A DNA stretch of 64,000 nucleotides from positions 496,001 through 560,000 of the forward strand of contig QJPP01000439.1 of the NCBI GenBank assembly GCA_003996215.1. The letters are read 5' to 3'. Positions 54,128 through 64,000 of this stretch are shown piece after piece. The translations under genes were made by a program, and so were the position numbers. This DNA is from Jaltomata sinuosa. Lineage: Eukaryota; Streptophyta; Magnoliopsida; Solanales; Solanaceae. Position 1 is the stretch's first letter. The number at the start of each line of letters is the position of its first letter. The notes beneath the pieces were generated by a model. That model did no database searches and had not been told where the DNA came from. It was given only the letters and a program-made list of their open reading frames with translations.

Positions 54128-54500
54128 AGTTCAATTGCAATTCAATTAAGAGAATGAAGGATAATTACTTGAGTTTTTTTCTCCTTATCCTTCTTTATTT
54201 TCTGCTAATTTATTCGCTAATGTCTACTGTTTTTACTTATCCAAAACGTTTACAGCTGCAAAATTAAATACGATCTCTTTTCATATCATAAGCAGCAGCT
54301 AGTTTAGGGCTCCATTTGCAAGCCTCACGAATAATCTCATTATCATTTTGAGCAAGATCACGTTCTTCATTACGAGCTTTTACACATGCTTCTAGAGCTA
54401 CTCGATTAGCTACGGCACCTGGCGCATTACTCCAAGAATTTCCTAAGGTTCCTCCACCGAACTGTAGTACGGAATCATCCTCAAATATCTCAGTTAATAG
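54128..54500 (-). pseudogene. rbcL: Nuclear insertion of plastid rbcL 3' end with its 3' UTR
   Basis: The reverse complement encodes the C-terminus of the Rubisco large subunit: DDSVLQFGGGTLGN, NAPGAVANRVALEACVKARN, DNEIIREACKWSP and, after a frameshift near 54287 (net two bases lost), EIVFNFAAVNVLDK plus stop. The plastid-type 3' UTR follows (AAACAGTAGACATTAGC, GAAGGATAATTACTTGAG on the plus strand), ending near 54128. There is no promoter or N-terminus, so it is inactive. It could have come directly from plastid DNA or via a mitochondrial copy. Confidence 0.9.
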
Positions 54501-54860
54501 TCAATCTTATTTTCAATAGGGGCAATAAACAATTAAATCTGATTTTGATCATTATTTTTATGTTCATAATATTGTATTTTATTCCAAAATTATTATCCGT
54601 TAGTTTACGAACCAAACAACCCCTTGAAGTACATTAATTTAAGAAGACATTGTTCCAACTTCCATCCAAAAATGCAAACCCTCTTAATTCCTTAAAGCTA
54701 TATATGCACTTTATATTTCAACTACGTACTTCAACATACTAATATTAGTAGGACCCAAATCTTACCTACTCAAATTCTCAACTGCTAGTTTTCTTAATTA
54801 TTTCTTGCATTTAATGGACTACAAAACTAACTCCACATTGCCTCAATCATATGGATATAA

Positions 54861-55124
54861 TACTCCGTTCGTTTGATTTTACTTGACTCATGTTGATTTG
54901 GTATTCTTCTTAATAAAACATTAGTTAGGAATTTATTTTACTAAATAAATTTTATTAATTATGCTTTAGAAATTTGAATTTGACTTAGTATTTTACGTAG
55001 TCATTTAATGATAGGGATAATATTAAAAAAAATGATAAACTTCTTTTGATTTTATAAATTGGACAAGTAAATTAAAATAACTATTTTTAGTAAGAGAGTC
55101 AAGTAAAATGAAACGAAGAAAGTA
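54861..55124. mobile_element. Stowaway-type MITE
   Basis: TACTCCGTTCGTTTGATTTT and AAAATGAAACGAAGAAAGTA are inverted ends with TA borders. Confidence 0.7.
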
Positions 55125-55161
55125 TAAAAGGATGGATCATGTGCTTTTTATGCTAAATAGT

Positions 55162-55434
55162 TACTCCCTCCGTTCCTAAATATTTGTCATCCTTATTAAA
55201 AATAATTATAGTATTTGTCATTTTAGAAAATCAAGGTATATATAATTATTGTTTGTTTTTACCTTTACCTTTTGTCATAAATATGGCGAGATATTAATGT
55301 GGTGCAATAGAGAGAAATATTAAATTGAAAGGAGTAATAAATAAGGATAATTTAATCAAATTACTCTCTAATTAATATTTTTCCTAAGAGGTGCGTAAAA
55401 TAAAATATGACAAATGTTAGAAACGAAGAGAGTA
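55162..55434. mobile_element. Stowaway-type MITE
   Basis: TACTCCCTCCGTTCCTAAAT and GTTAGAAACGAAGAGAGTA, inverted ends with TA borders. Confidence 0.75.
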
Positions 55435-55524
55435 TTTAACATGATTTTTTGATAATTCATCGTTAACCAATTGCTAAGCAAGAATAGTTGCAGCTTTTTG
55501 TTATTTAGCGGTAGAAATTGGTTG

Positions 55525-55650
55525 TCGACAAGAGGTAGTTGTTCGAATGGTAAGCACTCTTCACTTTCAATCCGAATGTTGTGAGTTTGAGTCATTAATG
55601 GAGCAAAAGAGGTGAAAGCTCCTAGGGAGAGGTTAAAAAAAATATTGATG
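55525..55650 (+). mobile_element. tRNA-like SINE fragment, copy 1
   Basis: GAGGTAGTTGTTCGAATGGT resembles an A-box region and GTTGTGAGTTTGAGTC a B box; ends CTCCTAGGGAGAGG plus an A-run. Copy 2 is at 55855-55975. Confidence 0.5.
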
Positions 55651-55854
55651 TGCCTTTTTCTTGATAAACAAATGCATATTGCTAAATTAATAATTTGTAC
55701 ACATTCAATCTTTTATTTTAAGAAAATAAAAGATTTGAGCTAAAATTTTATTGAATTCTATCAAATTCATCCATAAACCTACTGATGGAAGATAACGGAT
55801 ACCCAATAAACTTATTGATTGTTCGTTGACAAATTTAATTTATTGTTGTGTCTG

Positions 55855-55975
55855 ATCAGAGGGGAGTTGCTCGAATGATAAGCATCCCTCACTTTCAACT
55901 CGAAGATTGTGAGTTTAAATCACGAAAGGAGAAAAAAAAGATGAAAACTCCTAGGGAAGGATTAAAAAAAATTAT
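55855..55975 (+). mobile_element. tRNA-like SINE fragment, copy 2
   Basis: GGGGAGTTGCTCGAATGATA, TCACTTTCAACTCGAAGATT, GTGAGTTTAAATC, CTCCTAGGGAAGGATT plus an A-run; same family as 55525-55650. Confidence 0.5.
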
Positions 55976-56235
55976 TATTCCCTCTGTTCCTTTTTAGTTG
56001 TCATGTTGAGCTTTTCGAGAGTCAATTTGACTAATTTTCAAAGCTCAATTAGAATAGATTAACTTAATATTTTAAAATTAAAATTTAGATATTCAAAAAC
56101 TATATGAAAAATATAAGTTGTAATTTTTCTCATATCAATATGATGAAAAAATACATGTTAAAATATTGGTCAAACTTTATATTATTTGACTTTCAAAATA
56201 GAAATTATGACAACTAAAAAGAAACGGAGGGAGTA
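55976..56235. mobile_element. Stowaway-type MITE
   Basis: TATTCCCTCTGTTCCTTTTT and AAAAAGAAACGGAGGGAGTA are almost perfect inverted ends with TA borders. Confidence 0.8.
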
Positions 56236-57900
56236 TTGTGTTTCGACTTTACTGATTAAACTTTAATGTGTCACTTTATAATAAAAACTAAATTCTCACA
56301 AAAATTTCAAAGAGAATCAATTGAACAAAAAGTTTTATTGTAAAAAGAAAAAAAATGACATGGGAGCCCACAAAATTAGACTATATTTCATCAATTCGTT
56401 GACCAACTGATACACTATATGGACCTAATATTCCAACTAGCCCAAATATTATTCTATTTTTTTTCAAACTTTATCTACTTTCACTATCAAAGATTATATA
56501 AAAATAATTAATTATTGGGTTCGAATCAGCTTGCTCGCAGTTTATCTAATTTTATGAGATATTTATTATTTTTTATCAATATAAATAACAAGTAATTTTA
56601 TTGTTTTACATGCATATGTACCGAATAACTCTAATCAAGTCTTGCACAAATAAAAAAAATTATCTAACCTTTTTTGCTTGGCTAGAATTTGAACCTCTTG
56701 TCAAAAGTATTTATCATGTGATATGGAATTTCATATAGTTGACTTTCTAAATAATTTGTTTAGATTTGTCAAACAAAAAATCTAGGATATATATAATAGT
56801 GCCATATGGTTAGGATAAATATAGGTTAGCTAATTTTCCTTTTATCTACATTTTCAAAAGTTCTAAAAATAGAGAGAGATGGGAGACTACATATGTGCTT
56901 GTACGACGGAAAAATATTTTTCAAAAAGTATTTTTTAAAATTTTCATGTTTGATTGGTCAAATATCTTTTTTTTTAAAAAAAACTGGTAAAATAAATTAT
57001 TAAAAATTAGAAAATAATTTCCCTATCAAAATAGGAAAAAAATAAACTTTATATATAAATAACATTCTAACGCTGATTGTCTCCTCCTGACTCTCAAAAT
57101 CTACTCCATGACTTTTGATCCCACCCCACCCTCCCCCCAAGCCCAATCTCTCAACCTCCAACCACCACTCTTGTCAAACTTATTAGCAATGTGTGGTCAG
57201 AGTGCGATGGGTGTACGATATCTGATCAACTTCTGCGAGTTGCGCGATTATTGTGTTATCGTAGAGCAAATTTTAAGAGTTGTGTGATCCTAACGCGATC
57301 ATCATTGACGAAATCAAAATTTTTATTAAGAGAGTTCAAAATATGAAGTAAACACACGAAGAAGTCAAGGACTGAGATTCAACATCTACTATATTATATA
57401 CATAAAAAAATAATCTAACCGTAAATATACAATATAATTTTTTGCCTCCCCCACTTGGCTCTGCCCCTCGCAATCAAAGCACGATCGCACGACTTGACAA
57501 ATAATATTTGTAATTTTTCTTCGCTCCCACTTAATTCCGCCTCTAGCGATCAAAACGCGATCGCGCGACGACTAATAATAATAATAAAAAAAAAGGAGAC
57601 ATTATTGAAGGGTAAAAGGGTCACAAGAGAGTGGAAAGAGTCCAAAATCCTAGTGGTCATAATATTCAACTTAGGCTTGACCTTTTTGGGAGGGTGAAAA
57701 AACAAAAACAAATAGTCAGACGCAGTAACCCAAAAACAACGATAAAGACAAAAGCAACCCATAAAGACAAAATATGCCCCTCGATACCCACCACGTTGAC
57801 CCTCCCCCCCCCCCAAAAAAAAAAAAAAAAACCCTACTACTCCTTTTTTTCCCCCTTTAAACTAACACTCTACTATATTCTTTAGACCTAAAATTGTCCA
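56236..57900. other. Gene-free spacer
   Basis: AT-rich sequence with a MITE-like part at 56920-57060 (related to 2490 and 51370), and poly-C/poly-A runs at 57805-57832. The short open frames at 57455-57885 have no domains. Confidence 0.4.
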
Positions 57901-57904
57901 TCAA

Positions 57905-58440
57905 CTATATTCGAGACGACGGGATTGAGGACTACCTCACTTGGCGAGTTAGGTTGAAATGTTGGGTTTAAATCTCGTCAATAATGTAGCATTTTCTTTT
58001 GAAGTGTTGGGTTTAAATCTCGTCAATAATGTAGCATTTTCTTTCCCTCTTTTGATGTAGTTATAAATTAGGGGTGGGCGTAGAATATTATTTACAAATA
58101 GTAATGGAGTCAAAATTTTACTAAGAGAATTCACGATATAACTAAGTAAAAGTACAAGAAGAAGTCAAAGGGATACAACATTATCTACTATATTCGAGAC
58201 GATGGGATTGAGGGCTATCTCACTTGGCGAATTAGGTTGAAGTGACATGTTTAAATCTCGTCAATAATGTAGCATTCTCTTCTTCCCTTCTGATATAGTT
58301 AACTACGGGTGGATGCATAATATTACTTACAAATAATAACGGAGCCAGGATTTTATTAAGGGGATTCAAAATATAACGAAGTAAAAATATTAGTAGAAGT
58401 CAAAGGGATTCAACATCTACTATGTTTGCATAAAAAATAA
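57905..58440. repeat. Tandem repeat of about 280 bp, two units plus inner duplication
   Basis: Units starting near 57908 and 58193 share ATTCGAGACGA(C/T)GGGATTGA, CTCACTTGGCGA(G/A)TTAGGTT, TTTAAATCTCGTCAATAATG and AGAAGTCAAAGGGAT. Unit 1 has the segment GTTGGGTTTAAATCTCGTCA twice. No gene is seen from here to 59085. Confidence 0.75.
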
Positions 58441-59085
58441 TTTTAGCTTTGTAATTTTTCGATGAAAAGGGTTCGGATGAACACCCTTAAGATAACCTAG
58501 CTCAATCCATGCTTATAGGTTAAGACGAACCCAATAACTTTTGATTAAACCTTATATTTATATAAAAAAAACTCATTAAACATGTATAAATATTTAGTTG
58601 TAAACTCAATAACTAAGACAAGTTATGTGTTCGATGACAGTTTAGAGCTCATAAACTTTAAATTATGACTCTATCGGTAGATTTTATAGGAAAAACCATC
58701 ATTGAAACATGATTGAATGATTGAAATACCTTTGTCGACATATTTAACTATACGTCTTGAGTTCATGCTTCTTCTATAAAGAGCATTTTAATTTAATAGT
58801 AAACCTATCTAATGAGGCTTTAATTATGTGGATTACTGTAATAACATTGCCTCAAATATTGTTTAAGAAAATACTATTATCACTACAATTATTAGAAACA
58901 TTTTGTAAAAGGGTGTAGATTTAAAAGATGATATGAACCCGTATAGTATTATAAAAGTCATTTAGATGAAATTTCAGTATCATCACGAGTTATGACGGGA
59001 TAGATAGGATCTCTTTATTCTTAATTTATCAAATTCAAATTGGGTATAAAAAAGAATGAGATAATGACAAAAGACACATATTAAC

Positions 59086-59350
59086 TATTCCCTCTGTCCC
59101 ATTTTATGTGACAGTTTTCCCTTCCCGAGAGTCAAACAGTTTAAGTTTGACCGTGAATTTGGACATGCAATCTTTAAGTTTTTTGAAATAAAATTTATAT
59201 ATATTTGAAAACTACATAAAAAGTACTACAAGTCTCAATGATAGACAATTCAAAATATTTAAAAGATATATAAAAAAATTACAATCAAAGATAGACTTGT
59301 TTGAATTTCGAAATCCAAAATATGCCACATAAATTGGGACGGAAGGAGTA
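59086..59350. mobile_element. Stowaway-type MITE
   Basis: TATTCCCTCTGTCCCATTTT and AAATTGGGACGGAAGGAGTA, inverted ends with TA borders. Confidence 0.8.
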
Positions 59351-59384
59351 TCATTTTTTCGTGAGTTTCACACTCCAACTATCA

Positions 59385-59775
59385 ATTGTCTCACTTCCTA
59401 CCTGAACTATCACCATTTATGTATTAAAATATACCTAGTTGAGTAGATGATGATAATTCAGAAAGAAAAAAAGAATAACTAATAGTTGATCTAATCAGCT
59501 TTGAGGTATATTTTAATACATAGATGACGATAGACTAATAGTTAAGATAAGAAAAGAGAACAACTAATAATCAAGATATAAAGCTCGTGAAAAAGAGATA
59601 ATTCACAAACGAAAATAGAATAACTGATAGTTGGCATAATCAGTTTCGAGGTATGTTTTAATACATAGATGATGGTAAACTAATAGTTAAAGTAGAAAAA
59701 AGAAATAACTGACAATTAAGATATGAAACTCGTGAAAAAGTGACAATTCAAATGTATTATTAATCGTTAACTAAA
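59385..59775. repeat. Diverged repeats related to the MITE in PIRL intron 2
   Basis: CCTGAACTATCACCATTTAT and ATTAAAATATACCTAG, then three degenerate inverted units with TTTTAATACATAGATGA. No gene. Confidence 0.45.
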
Positions 59776-60624
59776 AGATCCTTATAGAGAACACTTTCCT
59801 CTTTTAGTAGGCCTTATGCAACGTGAATTGAAATTAGTCGAAACCCTAATAAGGGCACATGACACTGAATAGGAAAGTGACGCGAATCCAAATTAGTAAA
59901 GATCTCAACAGAAATATCGAACACCTCGGAGAGAGTTTTATATGCTTAATTAATCGTTTTTGATTCACGAGATCTTACCTCTTTTGATTCCCTCTTTTTG
60001 ATCGACCTCATCACTTCAATTCAAAGGCAAACCCATTTCCTAGTCACCAGGCTGAACGCACCTTTAGTACTTCAACAGGACGAGCAGTTTGATAGTAACT
60101 TCTTTCGTTTGGTAAAGCAACAAAAGACTATTTCAATGATGAAAACAGTCGGAAACTCGAGAAGGATCACCTTTGGAGAAGCATTTGCTGGTAACCAAAG
60201 CCTCACTCTTCATATGAATCACCTTATCGACGATGCAAATTCAAATTAATCGGGTATCAATATAACTGCCGAACAATAATATATTAGTAGTAGTAGTAGA
60301 TTTTTGTTTCTCTTTATATCATCAGCATCACTTTCTCTCACTAGAAAATCAAGAAAAATTTACAGTATAGTCTTCTTCTTTTCTTCTTCTCTACTGTTTC
60401 ATTCTTCTTGATTTTGCTTTATTGTTTTTCCCCTTTTTTCAAAAAAACCCGCAAAAACATTACCAAAAAAAAAAAAAAAACTACTCCATTTTCTCTCTCT
60501 ATATGTATAGTTTGTTTCTCTCTCTCTACAAAAAACCCAAGAAACTCATACTACTACTCACCCTTTCACTTCATTAAGCATACCCAGTTCCCCTTTTTCA
60601 CTGTTTAGCTCAGAAATAGGAGTT

Positions 60625-60725
60625 GGGGTGGTGGGGGTGGGGGGTGGGTACCCAAGAAACTCATACAACTAGCTCAGTTTTTTGTGGGGGTGGGGGTGGG
60701 GTGGTGTGGGGGAGTGGGTGGGTGT
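60625..60725 (+). promoter_or_regulatory. G-rich leader, G-quadruplex candidate
   Basis: Two clusters of four or more G-tracts: 60625-60648 (GGGGTGGTGGGGGTGGGGGG, then TGGG) and 60686-60723. They lie in the likely 5' leader or core promoter of the PP2C gene and run up to its start codon. A 17-base direct repeat (ACCCAAGAAACTCATAC near 60535 and 60650) surrounds the first cluster. Confidence 0.65.
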
Positions 60726-60728
60726 GAA

Positions 60729-60743
60729 ATGAATCGAATGTGA
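60729..60743 (+). promoter_or_regulatory. Four-codon uORF ending one base before the PP2C start
   Basis: ATG AAT CGA ATG TGA encodes MNRM; its stop ends at 60743 and the main ATG begins at 60745. Ribosomes that start here would terminate next to the real start, a layout suited to reinitiation control. Whether it lies in the mature transcript is not known. Confidence 0.5.
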
Positions 60744-60744
60744 T

Positions 60745-62571
60745 ATGGGAGGAGGATTTTCTCAGCAGCTATTTCCATGTTTTAACCCGGCGGTGAACCG
60801 GGATGAACCGGAGTTGATCTTCACCGGCGGTGAACCGCTTGATGAAACACTTGGTCATTCGTTTTGTTATGTAAGGTCATCGGCCCGGTTTATTTCTCCG
60901 ACTAACTCAGATCGATTTGTTTCACCTTCTCATTCACTCCGGTTTGATGAACCGGGGAGAAATAAACCGGCTTCCGGTTTAACGGAAACCGGGTTTAGAG
61001 CGATTTCCGGTGCTTCTGTAAGTGCGAATACTTCCACTCCTAGAACTGTCCTTCAACTTGACAATATTTACGATGATGCCACTGGTAGTGATGGTGGTGG
61101 TGTAAGGGGTAGTGTTGTAAATGGGTTTGAAAGTACGTCGTCGTTTAGTGCTTTACCTCTTCAGCCGGTTCCTCGCGGCGGTGAACCGGCCGGTTCAATG
61201 GAAAGAGCGTTTTTTATGTCCGGTCCGATAGAGCGTGGTGCTCTATCTGGACCGTTAGACGCTGCCGCCAGCTCGGATGGAGCTGGCGGGGGCGGTGGAG
61301 GTGGAGGAGGAGGGAATGGAGTTCCCTTCTCTGCTCCATTAGGTGGTGCTTATGTAAAAAAGAGAAGAAAGAAGGGCATTGCTGGAATTAGGAAGGCCTT
61401 TTACCGGAACTTCTCTGAGAAAAACCGGCCTTGGGTTGTTCCGGTGAGAAACTTCATTGGGAGAAAGGAAATTACAGCTGCCGGAAACTGTACTCGTGAT
61501 TCGGATGTGGGGAGTGATAGTAATGTGCAATGGGCATTGGGAAAAGCCGGTGAGGATCGGGTACATGTGGTTGTATCGGAAGAACACGGGTGGCTTTTTG
61601 TTGGGATTTACGATGGGTTTAATGGCCCGGATGGACCTGAATTCTTGATGAGTAATCTGTACAAAGCAATGTACAAAGAATTAGAAGGTTTGTTTTGGGA
61701 TAGTGAAGAAAATGAAGTGATCGTAGAGGACTCAAACGAATCAAATTCGAATCAAGAACCTAACCCCACGAGTAGGGGAGTAGAAGAAAGTGAAAATGAG
61801 GTTAATTTGGAACAGATAGATAAAGGGTCGGAAAAGAAGGTGACGTTTCAATCAGGGGAAATAGTGGTTAGGAGGAGGAGATTGTGGGAATATTTAGCAG
61901 AAGCTGAGACAGAGGATGGTCTTGATCTTTCGGGTTCGGATAGATTTGCATTTTCAGTAGATGACGCATTAAGTGTAAATAGCGCAGGTTCAGCAGTTAA
62001 TAGGAGGTCGTTGCTGTTGTCAAAGTTGAAACACGGATTGTTAATTAAGCATAAAGAGAGTAAGAGGTTATTTCCATGGAAATTCGGATTGCAAGCTAAA
62101 GAGAAAGTTGAAGTAGGGGAGAATAGAGTAGAAGAAAGGACTAATAGAAGTGAACGGAGACGTAAGGTGGGTCCGGTTGATCATGAGTTGGTTTTGAGAG
62201 CAATGTCAAGAGCTCTCGAAGTTACTGAGCTCGCATACTTGGATATGACAGATAAAGTTCTTGATCGGTATCCTGAGCTTGCATTAATGGGTTCTTGTTT
62301 GTTGGTTGCTCTGATGAGAGATGAAGATGTTTATGTAATGAATGTGGGGGATAGTCGTGCTATTGTAGCACAGTACGAGCCTGAGGAGGTTAGTTCTAGT
62401 TCAGAATCAAGAGGTCCAGGTAACAGTGAGTTGTTGGCTGTTGTGGATATTGTTGAAGAATCCGTAGTTGCCGGCGATGAGGAAAATAAGGTGATGAATG
62501 ATATACCTATTCAAGCTGTTAAGCTGACTGCCTTGCAATTGTCTACTGATCACAGCACCAGCATTGAAGAA
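60745..62571 (+). CDS. POLTERGEIST-type protein phosphatase 2C, first exon, cut by window edge
   Basis: POL/PLL1 phosphatases act at the plasma membrane downstream of CLAVATA signalling in stem-cell maintenance and asymmetric division. The first exon encodes 609 residues and ends STDHSTSIEE|GTAAGA, where the Arabidopsis POL sequence has the same junction. The N-terminus MGGGFSQQLFPCFN fits N-myristoylation (Gly2) and palmitoylation (Cys), as known for POL. Conserved blocks: EPLDETLGHSFCYVRSSARF, FRAISGASVSANTS, TVLQLDNIYDDAT, FMSGPIERGA, WALGKAGEDRVHVV and the metal-binding IYDGFNGPDGPEFL (about 290). After an acidic insert come DLSGSDRFAFSVDDA, KAGPVDHELVL-like VGPVDHELVLRAMSRALE, then MGSCLLVALMRDEDVYVMNV and GDSRAIVAQYE. 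A poly-Gly run (about 177-191) is unusual. The remaining catalytic exons lie beyond 64000. Confidence 0.93.
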
Positions 62572-64000
62572 GTAAGAGTCTTTTGGTTTCTTTATTTTTG
62601 TCAATGGTTGTTTCTGGTGATTCATTCCATGTTTGAAGTTTGATAATCGAGTAAGAATTATAACGTTCTTCTAAGTACTAAAGTAAATATTTTACTCAGT
62701 AGGAGTTATTAAACTTCAAATTGATCAATTAATGTAACTTAAAAGCTGTTTCCATTATCTACTGCTCCAAACCTAATGCCCCTTGTGCTCATCACCGGCT
62801 TTACTGGTTAACATCATTGAATGTAGTAGGTTAAGCAATTTCATTGGGATATCATTTGTAGATAGGAACCTCTGAAGAAAAGAGGTCTCAAAGGCAGTTT
62901 CCTGCTTTAGTTATATGCAAAGCTGTTTCATATATGTGTCTGCCGAACTGGTTTCTCTGTTAGTCTCATCTTGTGAACTTTTCATAGAAGTTCATTGAAC
63001 CATTAAATTTTAGGGTTTCCAGTGGTTTTGCTACCAGTGTTATCAAAAGCACAAATCGCAAAAAAGCACTAATATCTGTTGGGGGCTTTAAGCGCAAAGT
63101 GCAAATTAAGCATGGGCTTTACTGAAAAAAGGCGCAAAGGGAGAAACAATACAAATATATATATTTAGTCCAAGACTAATAATAATAAGTATGAATGACA
63201 AATATATGAACAAATAAATTGATTTTTTTTTTTACGATAAAGTGAAATATCAATTGTTTAGCGTCGCCTCTTCATAAGAGGCTCATTGGCAAGGAAAAGT
63301 ATGCGTTAGAACCTTGATGGCGACACTGAAGCGCACATTAAGCGAGGTAAAGCGCTCAACACGTTTTGAGACTCGCTTCAGGGCTTAAATGCGCTTTAAG
63401 CACGCCTTTGACAACACTGACTGCTACCTACTACCCTTCTACCCTAATCTGTGACCTCCACACCCTCCTATCTAAGGTCATGTCCTCGGTAAGTGGAAAA
63501 CTGTGTCATGTTCTGTTTGGTAATTGGAAAGATGCCCTTCTGTATCGTTAAGTTATACTAAGTTTTTTTCTTTTTTTAAAGTTATACCAAGTCTTTTTCT
63601 GCCAGAGGAGTTGATCATTTTCATATTAATGTCTTATTGGATAGTGAGTGTTCAGCTAGAGATTTACTTTGATGACTGCATGAACTAGTAGGCAATGCAT
63701 TAGGTTTAGTACTCCTGTAAAACTAAGCCAAAACACAAAGTGAAAGAAAAAAGTGCTAGGAAGAGTATGAGGTGGATAAGTAAAAGAAGTAAAACAAAAG
63801 CGTCGCGTATCTTTATTTCCTGTAATATTTACGAGAAGCTTTATGCGTCTTGTGTTTGTTGGGCCTTCTTAATTGAGGCCTATAAGTGTAAAATATTGTT
63901 TTATGACTCCAACTTGAGTCTGCAAATTCAAGTGGATCTTTTGCTCTTTGTTTAACTTGCCGCAAATACTAGTTGTAGTTCACTGATCTGGCTAGTTGTT
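62572..64000 (+). other. Intron 1 of the PP2C gene (open to the right)
   Basis: Begins with the donor GTAAGA. I find no sequence matching the next conserved PP2C block (EVTRIKNEHPDD in Arabidopsis), so the intron seems to extend to the edge. Confidence 0.6.
63035..63419. mobile_element. hAT-like MITE in PP2C intron 1
   Basis: CAGTGTTATCAAAAGCACAA at the left and GCACGCCTTTGACAACACTG at the right are inverted ends. Flanks TTTGCTAC and ACTGCTAC share six of eight bases, a candidate target duplication. The inside is rich in AAGCGC-type motifs. Confidence 0.65.

Noticed and set aside
54061..54267. Plus-strand open frame of 68 codons
   Set aside because: It is the antisense of the rbcL 3' UTR and last codons in the plastid insertion.
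59998..60249. 83-codon open frame upstream of the PP2C gene
   Set aside because: It begins with TTG rather than ATG, the first ATG leaves under 40 codons, and no domain is recognised. It may be a remnant, but I cannot support a gene.

Overview
This is a window of nuclear DNA from a flowering plant, most likely a member of the Solanaceae. All genes are split by GT-AG introns and encode plant families. The intergenic DNA is AT-rich. Introns and spacers are full of repeat types I associate with Solanaceae: SINE/LINE tails ending in TTG repeats, an Au-type SINE, hAT-like MITEs with CAGGGGCGGAGC ends, Stowaway-type MITEs, and a Copia LTR element primed by initiator Met-tRNA. The species is inferred from repeats and protein similarity only.

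Layout. (1) 1-5708: two tandem minus-strand AHL (AT-hook, PPC domain) genes. The left copy runs off the edge and the right copy is complete, with five exons. (2) 5709-13026: gene-free, built from segmental, tandem and inverted copies of the AHL upstream region plus older repeats, with a 5S-rRNA-like relic close to the next gene. (3) 13027-25068: a complete 13-exon minus-strand gene for the AP-2 clathrin adaptor mu subunit (438 aa). Its intron 8 carries a 3.6-kb Copia element lacking RT and a LINE remnant, and intron 1 carries a hAT-like MITE whose empty site survives in a neighbouring duplicate. (4) 25069-29206: AT-rich divergent spacer with MITE relics and a 0.65-kb tandem duplication. (5) 29207-35522: a three-exon PIRL4/5-type leucine-rich repeat gene (515 aa) whose first intron contains decayed tandem copies of exon 1. 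(6) 35523-39564: repeats, including an intact hAT-like MITE and a tandem array of about 170-bp units. (7) 39565-43412: an RF298/RF4/MIP1-like RING E3 ligase gene (757 aa) with 5S-like relics and a GGGGGC hexanucleotide run in its intron. (8) 43413-47065: repeats. (9) 47066-52585: a six-exon ALMT12/QUAC1-type anion channel gene (537 aa). (10) 52586-60744: a decayed ALMT exon fragment, a plastid rbcL insertion and a cluster of Stowaway-type MITEs. (11) 60745 to the right edge: the first exon of a POLTERGEIST-type PP2C gene, with a G-rich leader and a tiny uORF ending one base before the start codon.

The genes are unrelated neighbours: nuclear AT-hook factors, endocytosis, LRR signalling, ubiquitination, anion transport and stem-cell phosphatase signalling. 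I see no operon-like logic, no CRISPR array and no new multi-gene system. The recurrent theme is small local duplication that often copies exon ends together with splice donors, followed by transposon insertion. The most interesting points are the eroded DNA-binding motifs in one AHL copy, the exon-1 echoes in the PIRL intron, sense-oriented 5S-rRNA-like sequences beside or inside two genes, the pre-insertion sites preserved in duplicates, and the leader of the PP2C gene. All splice sites were placed by eye from reading frame, GT/AG dinucleotides and family knowledge; no search or alignment program was run.
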